Shown piece by piece: positions 46,595-55,853 of a stretch of DNA of 64,000 bases. Origin of the DNA: Marinomonas pollencensis (GTDB taxonomy: Bacteria > Pseudomonadota > Gammaproteobacteria > Pseudomonadales > Marinomonadaceae). The translations under genes and the position numbers were made by a program. The notes beneath the pieces are model-generated. The model was not told the origin of the DNA. It worked only from the letters and a program-made list of their open reading frames with translations, and did no database searches. Numbering within the stretch: the stretch's first letter is position 1; every line of letters starts with the position of its first letter. The DNA lies in NCBI RefSeq assembly GCF_003387375.1, contig NZ_QUNG01000008.1:86887-150886 (forward strand), in the 5' to 3' direction.

Positions 46595-47275
46595 ATGACA
46601 GATCAGCAAAACGCTAAGCCACGTCAGAATGATGATGAAATAGACCTAGTAGAGCTTATTCTAGAGTTATGGAAAGGGAAGATGCTGATACTTGGTTTTG
46701 TCGTCGTTTGTTTCTGTCTTGGTTTTGCTTACGTAAAAGTAGTAGCAAAAACCCAATACAGTGTTTCGACACATTACGGAGTTAATCTTTTTTCTGGTGA
46801 GATATTTAGTCTATGTAGAGAAGATCAGCGCTGCTTGGATGGCCGTGTTGCCGACCAGTTCAGTAATGAGCTAGGTGGTCATTGGTCTGTTGATGCTAAA
46901 TCATCAACATTAACCCAATATATTGGTGCTCCTGAAAGTGCTAAGGTTTATTCGGCTGATTTGGAACAAGCAAACGATAGACTGACACAGTCTTTCTTAA
47001 ATGCTGCGAAAGAAGAATTAACCATTGTTGCGAGCCTTTCTTCGGATTTGCGCAATACAGAAACAGTGGCTGAAAGTGTTTTGCATGCTAAACGCATGAT
47101 CTATCAAATCGAAAACAGTAAGCAGCAGGCGTTAACATTAACCACGCCGAGCGTGCAGAAGAAATCGCCCAAGGTGGCGCTTATTTTGGTTATCAGTGTG
47201 CTGCTAGGAGGCATGCTAGGTGTGTTTGCAGTACTGATGAAAAAGTTTGTTGCCGAGTTAAAAAGCAGACGTTAA
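46595..47275 (+). CDS. Short Wzz/chain-length-determinant-like protein
   Basis: A 226-residue membrane protein of the Wzz/PCP type: cytoplasmic acidic start with DEIDLVELILELWKGK, first membrane segment about residues 32-52, a periplasmic part of about 135 residues, and a second membrane segment about 193-215 (VALILVISVLLGGMLGVFAVL). It is shorter than the usual Wzz (about 325), so the periplasmic domain is reduced. No polysaccharide polymerase or ligase gene is near, and its role in O-antigen or capsule length is only inferred from architecture. A palindromic terminator follows. Confidence 0.75.
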   Translation: MTDQQNAKPRQNDDEIDLVELILELWKGKMLILGFVVVCFCLGFAYVKVVAKTQYSVSTHYGVNLFSGEIFSLCREDQRCLDGRVADQFSNELGGHWSVDAKSSTLTQYIGAPESAKVYSADLEQANDRLTQSFLNAAKEELTIVASLSSDLRNTETVAESVLHAKRMIYQIENSKQQALTLTTPSVQKKSPKVALILVISVLLGGMLGVFAVLMKKFVAELKSRR

Positions 47276-47301
47276 TAGACATAGTGAAAATGACAGATAA
47301 T

Positions 47302-47329
47302 AAAAAAGCGGCTAATTAGCCGCTTTTTT
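47302..47329 (+). terminator. Palindromic bidirectional terminator between the Wzz-like gene and hns
   Basis: A perfect 28-bp palindrome (AAAAAAGCGGCTAA and its complement) with A- and T-runs at the ends, between convergent genes. Confidence 0.93.
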
Positions 47330-47350
47330 ATGTTTCATAAGAAGTTGAGA

Positions 47351-47749
47351 TTATTTGATCTCAACGCTCTCACGGCTGTTGCCAGCATCAAAGTATTCTT
47401 GGAAGACTTTAGGCGTGCGACCACGACCAGTCCACTCATGTACTTCGCCGTTTACTTCTAGACGGTATTTAGGCTCAACAGTTTTACCCTTGTTCGCACT
47501 GTTTTTTGGTGTGCTTAGTAGGGCAACTTCTTCCATTGTTAAACCGCTTTTTGCGATAAGAAGTGCAATCTCTTCTGCACGAGCCGCTTTTTCAGCTTCT
47601 TCGGCTAGGCGAGCGTTTTCTTCTTCTCTTACTTTATCTAGTGCGTTAGTGAAGCCAGCGATCAGGTTTTCTAGTTGAGCAACAGTTAGTTCTTTCGCCG
47701 CAGCGCGTGCTTTTGCTTTGTTGCTAGCTAGTTCAAGTAATAAACTCAT
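47351..47749 (-). CDS. hns: H-NS-family nucleoid-associated protein
   Basis: A 132-residue histone-like silencer. The N-terminal two-thirds is helical and charged for oligomerisation (about 1-75), followed by a linker and a C-terminal DNA-binding domain with YRLEVNGEVHEWTGRGRTP (about residues 95-113); the AT-hook-like loop reads TGRGRTP where E. coli H-NS has TGQGRTP. Lengths agree (137 in E. coli). Its upstream region is AT-rich, as expected for an autoregulated gene of this kind. It may silence the AT-rich parts of the accessory region downstream; that is inference. Confidence 0.93.
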   Translation of the reverse strand: MSLLLELASNKAKARAAAKELTVAQLENLIAGFTNALDKVREEENARLAEEAEKAARAEEIALLIAKSGLTMEEVALLSTPKNSANKGKTVEPKYRLEVNGEVHEWTGRGRTPKVFQEYFDAGNSRESVEIK

Positions 47750-48172
47750 AAGTATCCTCTAATGTATCTGTTAGGAACGGGTTGTTGTACGTACTACACC
47801 GAAAAAGAGATTCATCCTTACACTCAATAAGTGTCGAAACGGTATGACTTGTTTGAGCGACTAGAGAGAATAAAAGCAAATTCTCTATATAAACCTTTGT
47901 GTTACAAATAGGTACGAAAAAATTCTTGTTATTTCTCTAGTAATAAAAGCGGTTTGGCTTTCTTCGCATATTAGGATGAAAATAAATGTTGTATTGTTAT
48001 CTTAATCATAAGAAAGATAAGTGTTCATCCATGTGACTGATATTATCAATACAGTTTGACTAATATTCATACTAATTCAAGTTTTACCTGTGAATTCTAA
48101 TGAAAAATTACAAAAGATGCGAACATGATAATCTTTAATAACCTCTGTAAAGTGTAAAAAATAGGGTAAATA
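47750..48172. promoter_or_regulatory. AT-rich intergenic region between hns and tex (divergent)
   Basis: A 423-bp stretch with no supported gene. It is AT-rich with many short A/T runs and should contain the hns and tex promoters; no single -35/-10 pair stands out clearly. Confidence 0.4.
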
Positions 48173-50347
48173 ATGAAATGTCTTACGCACAGTTTAAGTC
48201 AAGAGTTTTCTATAGCGGAAAAGTACGCTAAGAACATATTAGCTTTGTTTGAAGAGGGGGCCACTGTTCCTTTTATTGCCCGCTATCGAAAAGAAAGTAC
48301 CGGAGGAATGTTAGATGTGGATTTAAGGCGCTTTCATGCGCGCTGGCAATATCTCGTCGAGTTAGAAAAGCGACGATCTTCTATTTTAACCACACTCGAA
48401 GAACATCCTCATTGTCCTGCGAAGGTATTGCTAAAGATAAAGCAGGCCACAACAAAAACAGAGTTAGAAGATCTGTTTGCACCGTTTAAGACAACGCGCA
48501 AGACCAAGGCGATGGAAGCTGCTGAGCAAGGGCTAACGCCATTGGCTGCCGCGCTATGGTCTGGTGAGTTGCTAGAACAACCAAAGGACATCAGTGCATG
48601 GTTAGCGTTACATAACTTAACACTAGACGCTAATGAAGCTTTAGAAGGCGCATTAGAAATAATGACAGAAGCCCTCTCTCAAGATGCTGGTCTTTTACAG
48701 CAAGCTCGTGAACGTTTGTTATCAAATGGGGAAGTCCGAAGTAAATTAGTTCGAGGTAAGAAAGAGATAGGTGAGAAATACCGAGACTATTTCGAATACC
48801 ATGAAGCGGCAAATAAAATACCTTCGCATCGCTTGTTGGCGCTATTTCGAGGCAAAAAGGAAAGTATATTAAGGCTAAATATAGATTTTCAAGGTTCAGT
48901 AAATGAGCTATTCAGACTAAACCTGTCCCATTTGGTGAACCTGTTCGAGTCGAAAAAAAGTGAAAAAAGCACCGGGTTTTGTAAATTAACTGTAAGGCAG
49001 CAAGGGTATTTAGTACGAGCTTGGGACAAAAGAATACATTCTAAACTCGAAAGTGATATTTTCTCCATTTTAAAAGAGCAGGCAGAAGAAGGGGCTATTA
49101 ATGTCTTCGCGAACAATTTAAACGATTTATTAATGTCCGCGCCTGCAGGTGCTCACCGGGTAATTGGAGTGGACCCAGGTTTTCGCAATGGGGTTAAACT
49201 CGCCGTTGTTAATGAGCAAGGTGAGTTGATTGATCATGGGGTGATTTACCCATTTACTTCAGAAACCCAAAAAGACAAAGCCATCGCTCGCTTAGAAAGT
49301 CTCATCAAAAAACATAATGTTGCCTGGTTAGCCATTGGCAATGGCACGGCATCACGAGAAACCGAACAATTAGCCAACCAGCTGATCAAACAAGCAGGTC
49401 TTAGCTGTCGAAGCGTTGTCGTCAGCGAAGCAGGAGCGTCTGTGTATTCGGCATCGGATGTGGCAATCAATGAATTTCCAGATTTAGATGTGACCATTCG
49501 CGGCGCTATTTCCATTGCTCGCCGTTTTCAAGACCCATTGGCAGAGTTAGTGAAAATAGATCCCCAAGCCATTGGGGTAGGCCAATATCAACATGATGTA
49601 AAAGCCTCGCAATTGGCGAATAGTTTGGCGAACGTAGTGGAAGATTGTGTCAATAAGGTCGGTGTAGATGTGAATTTAGCATCGGCCTCTTTGTTGTCTT
49701 ATGTGGCTGGGTTAACTAAGCGCATGGCGCAAAATATCGTCGATTATCGCCGTCAAAAGGGGCGCATTGAAAGTCGTGAAGAACTGCTAAAAGTAAAAGG
49801 CATTGGGGCGAAAGCGTTCGAGCAGTGTGCAGGCTTCTTGAGAGTATTAGGGGGACGAGAAATATTGGATCGCTCTGGGGTGCACCCAGAATCTTATTCA
49901 TTAGTACGATCCATGGCCAAAATGATGAATGTACAGGTGCAAAGTTTGCTCAACGACACCTCCGCGATGAGTCAACTGCAGGGTAAATTTGCGGATTTTT
50001 CAGGGGTCGACCGCTATACCTATGAAGACACGCTAAAAGAGCTGGCTAAACCGGGTCGTGACCCACGCCCAGAATTTCGCTATGCAGAATTTGACCAAAG
50101 TGTTCAATCACTTTCTGATTTAGTAGAAGGAATGACACTCGAAGGCGTAGTAACGAACGTCGCGGCGTTTGGTGCTTTTGTTGACATCGGCGTACATCAA
50201 GACGGCTTGGTACACATCTCTCAACTGGCTGACCGCTTTGTCAAAGACCCAAGGGACCTAGTTCGTGTCGGGCAAGTGGTGAAAGTGCAGGTACTCGAAG
50301 TGGATGAGAAACGCAAAAGAATTAGCCTGAAAGCCACCAACCTCTAA
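48173..50347 (+). CDS. tex: Tex-family RNA-binding transcription accessory protein
   Basis: A 724-residue Tex protein (about 770-790 in most gammaproteobacteria, so somewhat short). Domains in order are the N-terminal helical Tex part (TVPFIARYRKESTGG near residue 33), the YqgF/RNase H-like domain (GVDPGFRNGVKLAVV near 330), a helix-hairpin-helix (EELLKVKGIGAKAFEQC near 540), the conserved GVHPESY, and a C-terminal S1 RNA-binding domain (about 650-722). It acts in transcription or ribosome-linked processes and virulence gene expression in some species. It is the last core gene before the repeat cluster, which starts within 25 bp of its stop. Confidence 0.93.
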   Translation: MKCLTHSLSQEFSIAEKYAKNILALFEEGATVPFIARYRKESTGGMLDVDLRRFHARWQYLVELEKRRSSILTTLEEHPHCPAKVLLKIKQATTKTELEDLFAPFKTTRKTKAMEAAEQGLTPLAAALWSGELLEQPKDISAWLALHNLTLDANEALEGALEIMTEALSQDAGLLQQARERLLSNGEVRSKLVRGKKEIGEKYRDYFEYHEAANKIPSHRLLALFRGKKESILRLNIDFQGSVNELFRLNLSHLVNLFESKKSEKSTGFCKLTVRQQGYLVRAWDKRIHSKLESDIFSILKEQAEEGAINVFANNLNDLLMSAPAGAHRVIGVDPGFRNGVKLAVVNEQGELIDHGVIYPFTSETQKDKAIARLESLIKKHNVAWLAIGNGTASRETEQLANQLIKQAGLSCRSVVVSEAGASVYSASDVAINEFPDLDVTIRGAISIARRFQDPLAELVKIDPQAIGVGQYQHDVKASQLANSLANVVEDCVNKVGVDVNLASASLLSYVAGLTKRMAQNIVDYRRQKGRIESREELLKVKGIGAKAFEQCAGFLRVLGGREILDRSGVHPESYSLVRSMAKMMNVQVQSLLNDTSAMSQLQGKFADFSGVDRYTYEDTLKELAKPGRDPRPEFRYAEFDQSVQSLSDLVEGMTLEGVVTNVAAFGAFVDIGVHQDGLVHISQLADRFVKDPRDLVRVGQVVKVQVLEVDEKRKRISLKATNL

Positions 50348-50714
50348 TCGGGTAATTTGTATCATCACGCTCCGTCGGATTATGCCTCGTTCCTCGTCTC
50401 ATCCGACCTAGGGTGGAAATGACGATATTTGGTGCATCAAATTCGACGAGGGTGACGATGAGTGGTCACACCAAATCCATCGTGAATACCGCGGTTTTCG
50501 TAGGGCATCATAAGCGAAGCGTAATGTGCCGCTGGCCGCGCAGCGGACATAGTTTAATCCGACGATGTTTGGCAACACCAGATCCATCGAGAATACCGCG
50601 GTTTTCGTAGGGCATCATAAGCGAAGCGTAATGTGCCGCTGGCCGCGCAGCGGACACAGTTTAATCCGACGATGTTTGGCTACACCAAATCCGTCGAGAA
50701 TACCGCGGTCTGAA

Positions 50715-50885
50715 CTTGTAGGTTTGCCTTTAGGCGAATAACTGGAGAATTTATGTATCAATCATCGGTGAAAGTCCAAACAACCGGTAACGCTCCATTG
50801 CAAAAACATCACTCTACTCACACGTGTCTCGCATGATTGGCTTTATTAGCACAGTGGCATTCGGGCTAAAGCCGCGACCTACAAG
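50715..50885 (+). repeat. 171-bp element, copy 1 (type 1, intact)
   Basis: Bounded by perfect 9-bp terminal inverted repeats, CTTGTAGGT and ACCTACAAG. A hairpin (TTTGCC/GGCGAA) follows the left end, then GGAG, 5 nt, and an ATG opening a 27-residue frame at 50753-50836 (begins MYQSSVKVQ, ends KHHSTHTCLA). A second frame starts in the ATGA overlap. A GGCTTTAGCC hairpin closes the right end. Confidence 0.85.
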
Positions 50886-51183
50886 ACCCAGTGCATAACC
50901 CCCTCCAGCTCCCCCTTGAAGAAAAGGGGGAGAGCAAAGAGCAAGACCTGCTCCGTGGAATTCGTCTCGTTCCGTCGGATTACGCCTCGTACCTCGTCTC
51001 ATCCGACCTACGGTAGAAATAACGGTATTTGGTTATATCATATTCATCGAGAATACCGCGGTTTTCGTAGGGCATCATAAGCGAAGCGTAATGTGCCGCT
51101 GGCCGCGCAGCGGACACAATTCAATACAACGGCGATTGTTGCACCAAATCCATCGAGCATACCGTCAATCTTGTGGGTCTGAA

Positions 51184-51368
51184 CTTGTAGGTTTGCCTTT
51201 AGGCGAATAACTGGAGAATGGACGATTCCAAATATAGGTTAAAGTCGAAATGACAGATGATGCTCGTTTGTAAAAAAAACATCACTTTAATCATGTGTCT
51301 CGTATCTTTAGTTTTATTAGCACAGTGGTCTTTGGCCGCTCTTTTTTCAAGGTAAGCAAACCATCAAG
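51184..51368 (+). repeat. Decayed 171-bp-type element, copy 2
   Basis: The left end CTTGTAGGT and the GGAG-ATG context (ATG 51218) are intact, but the reading frame stops after about 11 codons, and the right end has degraded to CCATCAAG. It looks like a decayed type 2 copy. Confidence 0.7.
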
Positions 51369-51688
51369 ACCCAGTGCATAACCCCCTCCAGCTCCCCCTT
51401 GAAGAAAAGGGGGAGAGCAAAAAGCAAGACATACTCCGTTGGAAATCATCCCGTTCCGTCGGATTACGCCTCGTTCCTCGTCTCATCCGACCTAGGGTGG
51501 AAATGACGATGTTTGGTACATCAAATTCGACGAGCGTGACGATATTTGGTCACACCAAATCCATCGAGAATACCGCGGTTTTCGTAGGGCATCATAAGCG
51601 AAGCGTAATGTGCCGCTGGCCGCGCAGCGGACACAGTTTAATCCGACGATGTTTGGCAACACCAGATCCATCGAGAATACCGCGGGCT

Positions 51689-51859
51689 CTTGTAGGTTTG
51701 CCTTTAGGCGAATAACTGGAGATTTTATGTATCAATCATCGGTGAAAGTCCAAACAACCGGTAACGCTCCATTGCAAAAACATCACTCTACTCACACGTG
51801 TCTCGCATGATTGGCTTTATTAGCACAGTGGCATTCGGGCTAAAGCCGCGACCTACAAG
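51689..51859 (+). repeat. 171-bp element, copy 3 (type 1, intact)
   Basis: Same length, ends and 27-residue frame (51727-51810) as copy 1, with the GGAG-to-ATG spacing of 5 nt kept although the spacer bases differ. Confidence 0.85.
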
Positions 51860-52216
51860 ACCCAGACATAATCCGTCGGGTATCATCACACTCCGTCGGA
51901 TTACGCCTCGTTCCTCGTCTCATCCGACCTACGGTAGAAATGATGGTATCTGGCGCACCAAATTCATCCAACCCGCCTACGAGGGTATTTTGTATCACCA
52001 CGCTCCGTCGGATTACGCCTCGTACCTCGTCTCATCCGACCTACGGTAGAAATGACGATATTTGGTTACATCAAATTCATTCGTGAATACCGTGGGCTTC
52101 GTAGGGCATCATAAGCGAAGCGTAATGTGCCGATGGCCGCGTAGCGGACACAGTTTAATCCGACGATGTTTGGCCACCAAATCCATCGAGAATACCGCTG
52201 GTCTTGTGGGGCTGCA

Positions 52217-52387
52217 CTTGTAGGTTTGCCTTTAGGCGAATAACTGGAGATTTTATGTATCAATCATCGGTGAAAGTCCAAACAACCGGTAACGCTCCAT
52301 TGCAAAAACATCACTCTACTCACACGTGTCTCGCATGATTGGCTTTATTAGCACAGTGGCATTCGGGCTAAAGCCGCGACCTACAAG
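52217..52387 (+). repeat. 171-bp element, copy 4 (type 1, intact)
   Basis: Perfect 9-bp terminal inverted repeats; reading frame 52255-52338 codes for the same 27-residue peptide as copies 1 and 3. Confidence 0.85.
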
Positions 52388-52856
52388 ACCTAGACATAAT
52401 CCGTCGGGTATCACCACCATCCGTCGGATTACGCCTCGTTCCTCGTCTCATCCGACCTACGGTGGAAATGACGATGTTTGGTGCATCAAATCCGTTGTGG
52501 AATACCGCGGTTTGGTCACACCAAATCCATCGTGAATACCGCGGTTTTCGTAGGGCATCATAAGCGAAGCGTAATGTGCCGCTGGCCGCGCAGCAGACAC
52601 AGTTTAATCCGACGATATTTGGTTACACCAAATCCAACGAGGATGGTGATATTTGGTTACACCAAATCCATCGAGAATACCGCGGTTTTCGTAGGGCATC
52701 ATAAGCGAAGCGTAATGTGCCGCTGGCCGCGCAGCGGACACAGATCAATACGACGATGTTTGGTTATGTCAAATTGATGGTGATGAAGTGTTTATTGCGT
52801 GGTAGAGGCATTCGACTCATGTTGTGGCTGACGAATGCCTCGGTAGATGAGGTTAA

Positions 52857-53450
52857 TTAAAACGCGGCGGCGATTTCGTTTTTCGCTTTTGTAAACGCTT
52901 CTTCACCTGGTTCACCCATTGATTGGCCACCGGCAATGAATGTTTCTTTGACGGTTAAACCAAGGAAGCCTAGGAAGGTTTTTAGGTACGGGGTCTGATG
53001 ATCCATCGCTGTGCCAGATAGGAAGCTACCGCTGGCGGTAAACACATAAGCGTCTTTTTTAACTAATCCAACTGGGCCATTTTCTGTGTATTTAAAGGTA
53101 CGGCCAGCGCGAGAAATATAATCGAAGTAAGCTTTAAGCGTAGAAGGAATGCCGAAGTTATAAACTGGAGCGGAAACCGCCACAACATCTGCATTTTCAA
53201 GCTCTTCGATCAGTTCATCGCCAATCGTAACAATGTCTTTTTGTGCAGGAGTACGCTCTGCTTCAGGGGTAAACAGTGCCGCCAATGTTTCGCTGGTAAA
53301 GTGAGGCAGTGGGTTAGCATTTACATCACGGACAATGACCTGTCCTTCTGGGTTTGCTGCCTGCCATTTTTCAACAAACTCATTTGCTAGTTGGCGAGAC
53401 TTAGAGTTATCACCAGCAGCACTAGAATCAATACGTAACAAAGTAGCCAT
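52857..53450 (-). CDS. azoR: FMN-dependent NADH-azoreductase
   Basis: A 197-residue flavodoxin-like oxidoreductase (E. coli AzoR has 201) that reduces azo compounds and quinones with NADH. The FMN phosphate loop is in LRIDSSAAGDNSKSRQLAN near the N terminus, APVYNFGIPSTLKAYFDYISRAGRTF (split here: APVYNFGIPSTLK, then DYISRAG) lies near 92-117, and FTASGSF near 138. It is divergent from a LysR gene across 160 bp, the usual layout for a regulator and its target in quinone or electrophile stress. Confidence 0.93.
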   Translation of the reverse strand: MATLLRIDSSAAGDNSKSRQLANEFVEKWQAANPEGQVIVRDVNANPLPHFTSETLAALFTPEAERTPAQKDIVTIGDELIEELENADVVAVSAPVYNFGIPSTLKAYFDYISRAGRTFKYTENGPVGLVKKDAYVFTASGSFLSGTAMDHQTPYLKTFLGFLGLTVKETFIAGGQSMGEPGEEAFTKAKNEIAAAF

Positions 53451-53610
53451 TTTTACTCTCCAAAATCATGTTTATGTTGAATGATTAAGCGATTAATCTT
53501 AATGAAAACATCTTAAAGACAGTTTATTTGATAAAAAAGCGTATTTTTTAGCAGATATATATCGAAAAAAGCGATATGTTTAAGCCTTTCGTAATCGATA
53601 GGGATCAGCA

Positions 53611-54534
53611 GTGAAAGCACCTAGAGTAACCTTAGAGCAATGGCGGGTTTTACAGGCCGTAGTCGATAAAGGAGGCTTTGCTCAAGCGGCAGAAGCGCTT
53701 CACAAAAGCCAATCATCAGTCAGCTATACCGTTGCAAGGTTACAGGAGCAGTTAGGCTATCCGCTGTTAATTATTGAAGGACGAAAAGCCAAGTTGACGG
53801 AACGCGGCGAAGTGTTATTAAGGCGCTCAAGACACCTAATAAAAGAAGCCGTAGACCTTGAAGAACTGGCCAATACCTTGGGTCAAGGCTGGGAACCGGA
53901 GCTCGAAGTGGTGGTGGATCAAGCCTTCCCTACGCCAGCCTTGTTAAGGGCGTTAAAAAGCTTTGAACCGCAAAGCCAAGGGACACAAGTGCAGCTAAAA
54001 GAAGTGGTGCTTAGTGGGGGTTCTGAAGCACTTAAGCAAGGGCATCCAGATTTAGTACTGAGCAGCATAGTGCCAAAAGGCTATTTGGCAGACCCTATTG
54101 TGGAGGTCGACATGGTCGCTGTTGCCGCTGCGGATCACCCTCTGCACCTAGAGACAGTACCGATTAATAACGAGCGCCTAGGCCAAGAGTTACAATTGGT
54201 AATTCGTGATTCGGCAGAAGAAACCTCCATGGATTCTGGCTGGCTAGGGGCCAATCGCCGCTGGACTGTGTCTAGTGTGCAATCGTCGTTAGAGATTGTT
54301 GCTAGTGGTATTGGCTTTGCTTGGCTGCCAAAAGCCGACTTGTTGGACGCCCTAGCAAGCGGAAAACTAAAAACGCTTAATCTGGTATCGGGTGGGGAAC
54401 GAACCTTTTATATGTATGCCATCTTTGGCAAAGGTGAGCGTACCGGACCTGCGGCAAGACTACTGGTCGAACTATTGCAAAAGGAATGCAACCTTTGCCC
54501 AAGCAAATCTCTGATTAGTATGCCTCGGCAGTGA
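53611..54534 (+). CDS. LysR-family transcriptional regulator next to azoR
   Basis: A 307-residue LysR regulator. The helix-turn-helix is at about residues 15-45 (GGFAQAAEALHKSQSSVSYTV), followed by an effector domain with DLVLSSIVPKGYL near 148. It probably controls the divergent azoR. The last 11 codons and the stop lie inside the first unit of a 49-bp tandem array, so the C terminus (SKSLISMPRQ) is encoded by repeat DNA; whether this tail was acquired or whether the array grew from the gene end is open. Confidence 0.88.
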   Translation: MKAPRVTLEQWRVLQAVVDKGGFAQAAEALHKSQSSVSYTVARLQEQLGYPLLIIEGRKAKLTERGEVLLRRSRHLIKEAVDLEELANTLGQGWEPELEVVVDQAFPTPALLRALKSFEPQSQGTQVQLKEVVLSGGSEALKQGHPDLVLSSIVPKGYLADPIVEVDMVAVAAADHPLHLETVPINNERLGQELQLVIRDSAEETSMDSGWLGANRRWTVSSVQSSLEIVASGIGFAWLPKADLLDALASGKLKTLNLVSGGERTFYMYAIFGKGERTGPAARLLVELLQKECNLCPSKSLISMPRQ

Positions 54535-54794
54535 GTAACGCGTCAGGCCAAGCAAATCTCAGATTAGTATGCCTCGGCAGTGAGTAACGCGTCAGGCCAA
54601 GCAAATCTCAGATTAGTATGCCTCGGCAGTGAGCAACGCGTCAGGCCAAGCAAATCTCAGGTTAGTATGCCTCGGCAGTGAGCAACGCGTCAGGCCAAGC
54701 AAATTTCAGATTAGTATACCTCGGCAGTGAGCAACGCGTCAGGCCAAGCAAATCTCTGATTAGTATGCCTCGGCAGTGAGTAACGCGTCAGGCC
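54501..54794 (+). repeat. Six-copy 49-bp tandem array over the LysR gene end
   Basis: Exactly six units of 49 bp start at 54501, 54550, 54599, 54648, 54697 and 54746. Units 1 and 6 are identical; inner units differ at a few bases. Each holds the short palindrome-like AATCTCAGATT (AATCTCTGATT in units 1 and 6), TGCCTCGGCA, and a copy of the LysR stop codon context. No spacers separate the units, so it is not a CRISPR array. Confidence 0.97.
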
Positions 54795-54950
54795 AAAGGT
54801 TTTGCCCTTTAGATAAGGGTGGCCTTGATAGATAAAAAGCAGTCGTGTTTGTTGGCATCAGAGAAGAAATATCGACCCGCTGCGTAGCGAGCATGGAAAG
54901 CTCCATGCGATAATTTAATAGTCTTCGTTTTTACTTTAAGGTCTTAAAAT
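54795..54950. other. Intergenic stretch before the AraC-type gene
   Basis: Together with the array, 416 bp lie between the LysR stop and the next gene. After the array comes a small CCCTT/AAGGG hairpin (54807 region) without a T-run and then AT-rich sequence that should hold the next promoter. No gene is supported. Confidence 0.4.
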
Positions 54951-55853
54951 ATGCTTAGCCACTCAACTTATAAAGACCCTTTATCGATCATGTTATCGAC
55001 TGTGCGATTAAATGTAGAGTTATCGGTAAATGCTCAATTTTGCGGAGGCTGGTTGCTGGGGCATAAAACCGGCGCCAAGTCTTTTCATCTAATCTCCCAT
55101 GGTGAATGCCGCCTCGCGTTAGCGGGAGAAGAAGAGCAAGTTTTACATGCAGGTGATTTGATCGTATTCATGAGGGAGGTACAGCACAAATTATACCCGG
55201 TTGAATGCAGCGAAGATGAGATGGAAAAACTGGCTTTCGATTCTGGGCTAAAAAAAGGCACAACGGGCATTTTGTGTGGCTCATTTTCCTATGAAAACGA
55301 AACATCTGAAAGCGTTTTAAATGCCTTACCTGCTGTGTTGGTTGTCAAAAAAAATGCGCAAACGAAGAGCTGGGTAGACCCTTTGGTTAGCTTAATTCAG
55401 CTAGAAAGTTGTGCGGCAGATTTAGGTTCAGATTTGATCCTAAAACAGTTAGCGGAATCACTCATCATTCATTCGATTCGCTCGCATATTAAAAGCGGGA
55501 CGTTTGATATAGGGATTTTAAAACTGATTGCTGACCAAAAGCTGAGCAAAGCACTTATTGCGATCCAAAATGAGCCGGAATCAAACTGGACACTGGAGCA
55601 GCTGGCGCGGGAATCGGCGATGTCGCGCACGGCATTTTCCACGCAGTTTAAATCGGTTTCAGGGTGGACTCCCATGGAATACCTCACTTGGTGGCGCATG
55701 CAAAAAGCTTGGTCGATGATAGTCGATGGTAAGTCCGTCGGGTTTGTTGCCGAGAGCGTCGGTTACCGCTCTGAATCGGCGTTTTCTCGTATTTTCAAAA
55801 AAGAGTTTGGCTTAGGGCCAGGAGAGCTGCGCAAACAATATAAAGCCGGATAA
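54951..55853 (+). CDS. AraC-family regulator with cupin sensor domain
   Basis: A 300-residue regulator with an N-terminal cupin-type domain (about 10-190; FHLISHGECRLALAG and HAGDLIVFMREVQHKL are the cupin strands with candidate His residues) and a C-terminal double helix-turn-helix of the AraC/XylS type (about 200-298; LEQLARESAMSRTAFSTQFK, then VGYRSESAFSRIFKKEFG). This layout occurs in regulators that sense reactive or aromatic compounds. It precedes an MFS transporter and a peroxiredoxin-like gene on the same strand, which are candidate targets. Confidence 0.88.
   Translation: MLSHSTYKDPLSIMLSTVRLNVELSVNAQFCGGWLLGHKTGAKSFHLISHGECRLALAGEEEQVLHAGDLIVFMREVQHKLYPVECSEDEMEKLAFDSGLKKGTTGILCGSFSYENETSESVLNALPAVLVVKKNAQTKSWVDPLVSLIQLESCAADLGSDLILKQLAESLIIHSIRSHIKSGTFDIGILKLIADQKLSKALIAIQNEPESNWTLEQLARESAMSRTAFSTQFKSVSGWTPMEYLTWWRMQKAWSMIVDGKSVGFVAESVGYRSESAFSRIFKKEFGLGPGELRKQYKAG

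Larger units (their letters stand above)
50348..52790 (+). repeat. Repeat cluster 1: mosaic of GTAGG-headed hairpin modules
   Basis: About 2.4 kb without ordinary genes. Recurrent modules are: A, about 40 bp with the inverted repeat GTCGGAT/ATCCGAC, here at 50371-50410, 50971-51010, 51455-51494, 51892-51931, 52004-52043 and 52420-52459; B, starting GTAGGGCATCAT and ending in a CGCTG/CAGCG hairpin, at 50500, 50607, 51067, 51584, 52101, 52550 and 52691; F, the hairpin ATTTGGT-NNN-ACCAAAT; G, a CTCCCCCTT/AAGGGGGAG hairpin at 50909-50932 and again near 51400; and four copies of a 171-bp element listed separately. All modules keep one orientation, and a higher-order period of about 465-530 bp is visible. 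Open frames across this region are by-products of the repeats. Confidence 0.9.

Noticed and set aside
50413..52777. Open frames of 60-115 codons across repeat cluster 1, many with RSVMCRWPRSGHS or RITPRSSSHPTYG
   Set aside because: They are translations of modules B and A, recur wherever the repeats occur, run into one another, and lack consistent starts; the likeness is explained by DNA repeats.
54501..54794. CRISPR array
   Set aside because: Units are directly adjacent with no spacers and no cas genes are in the window.
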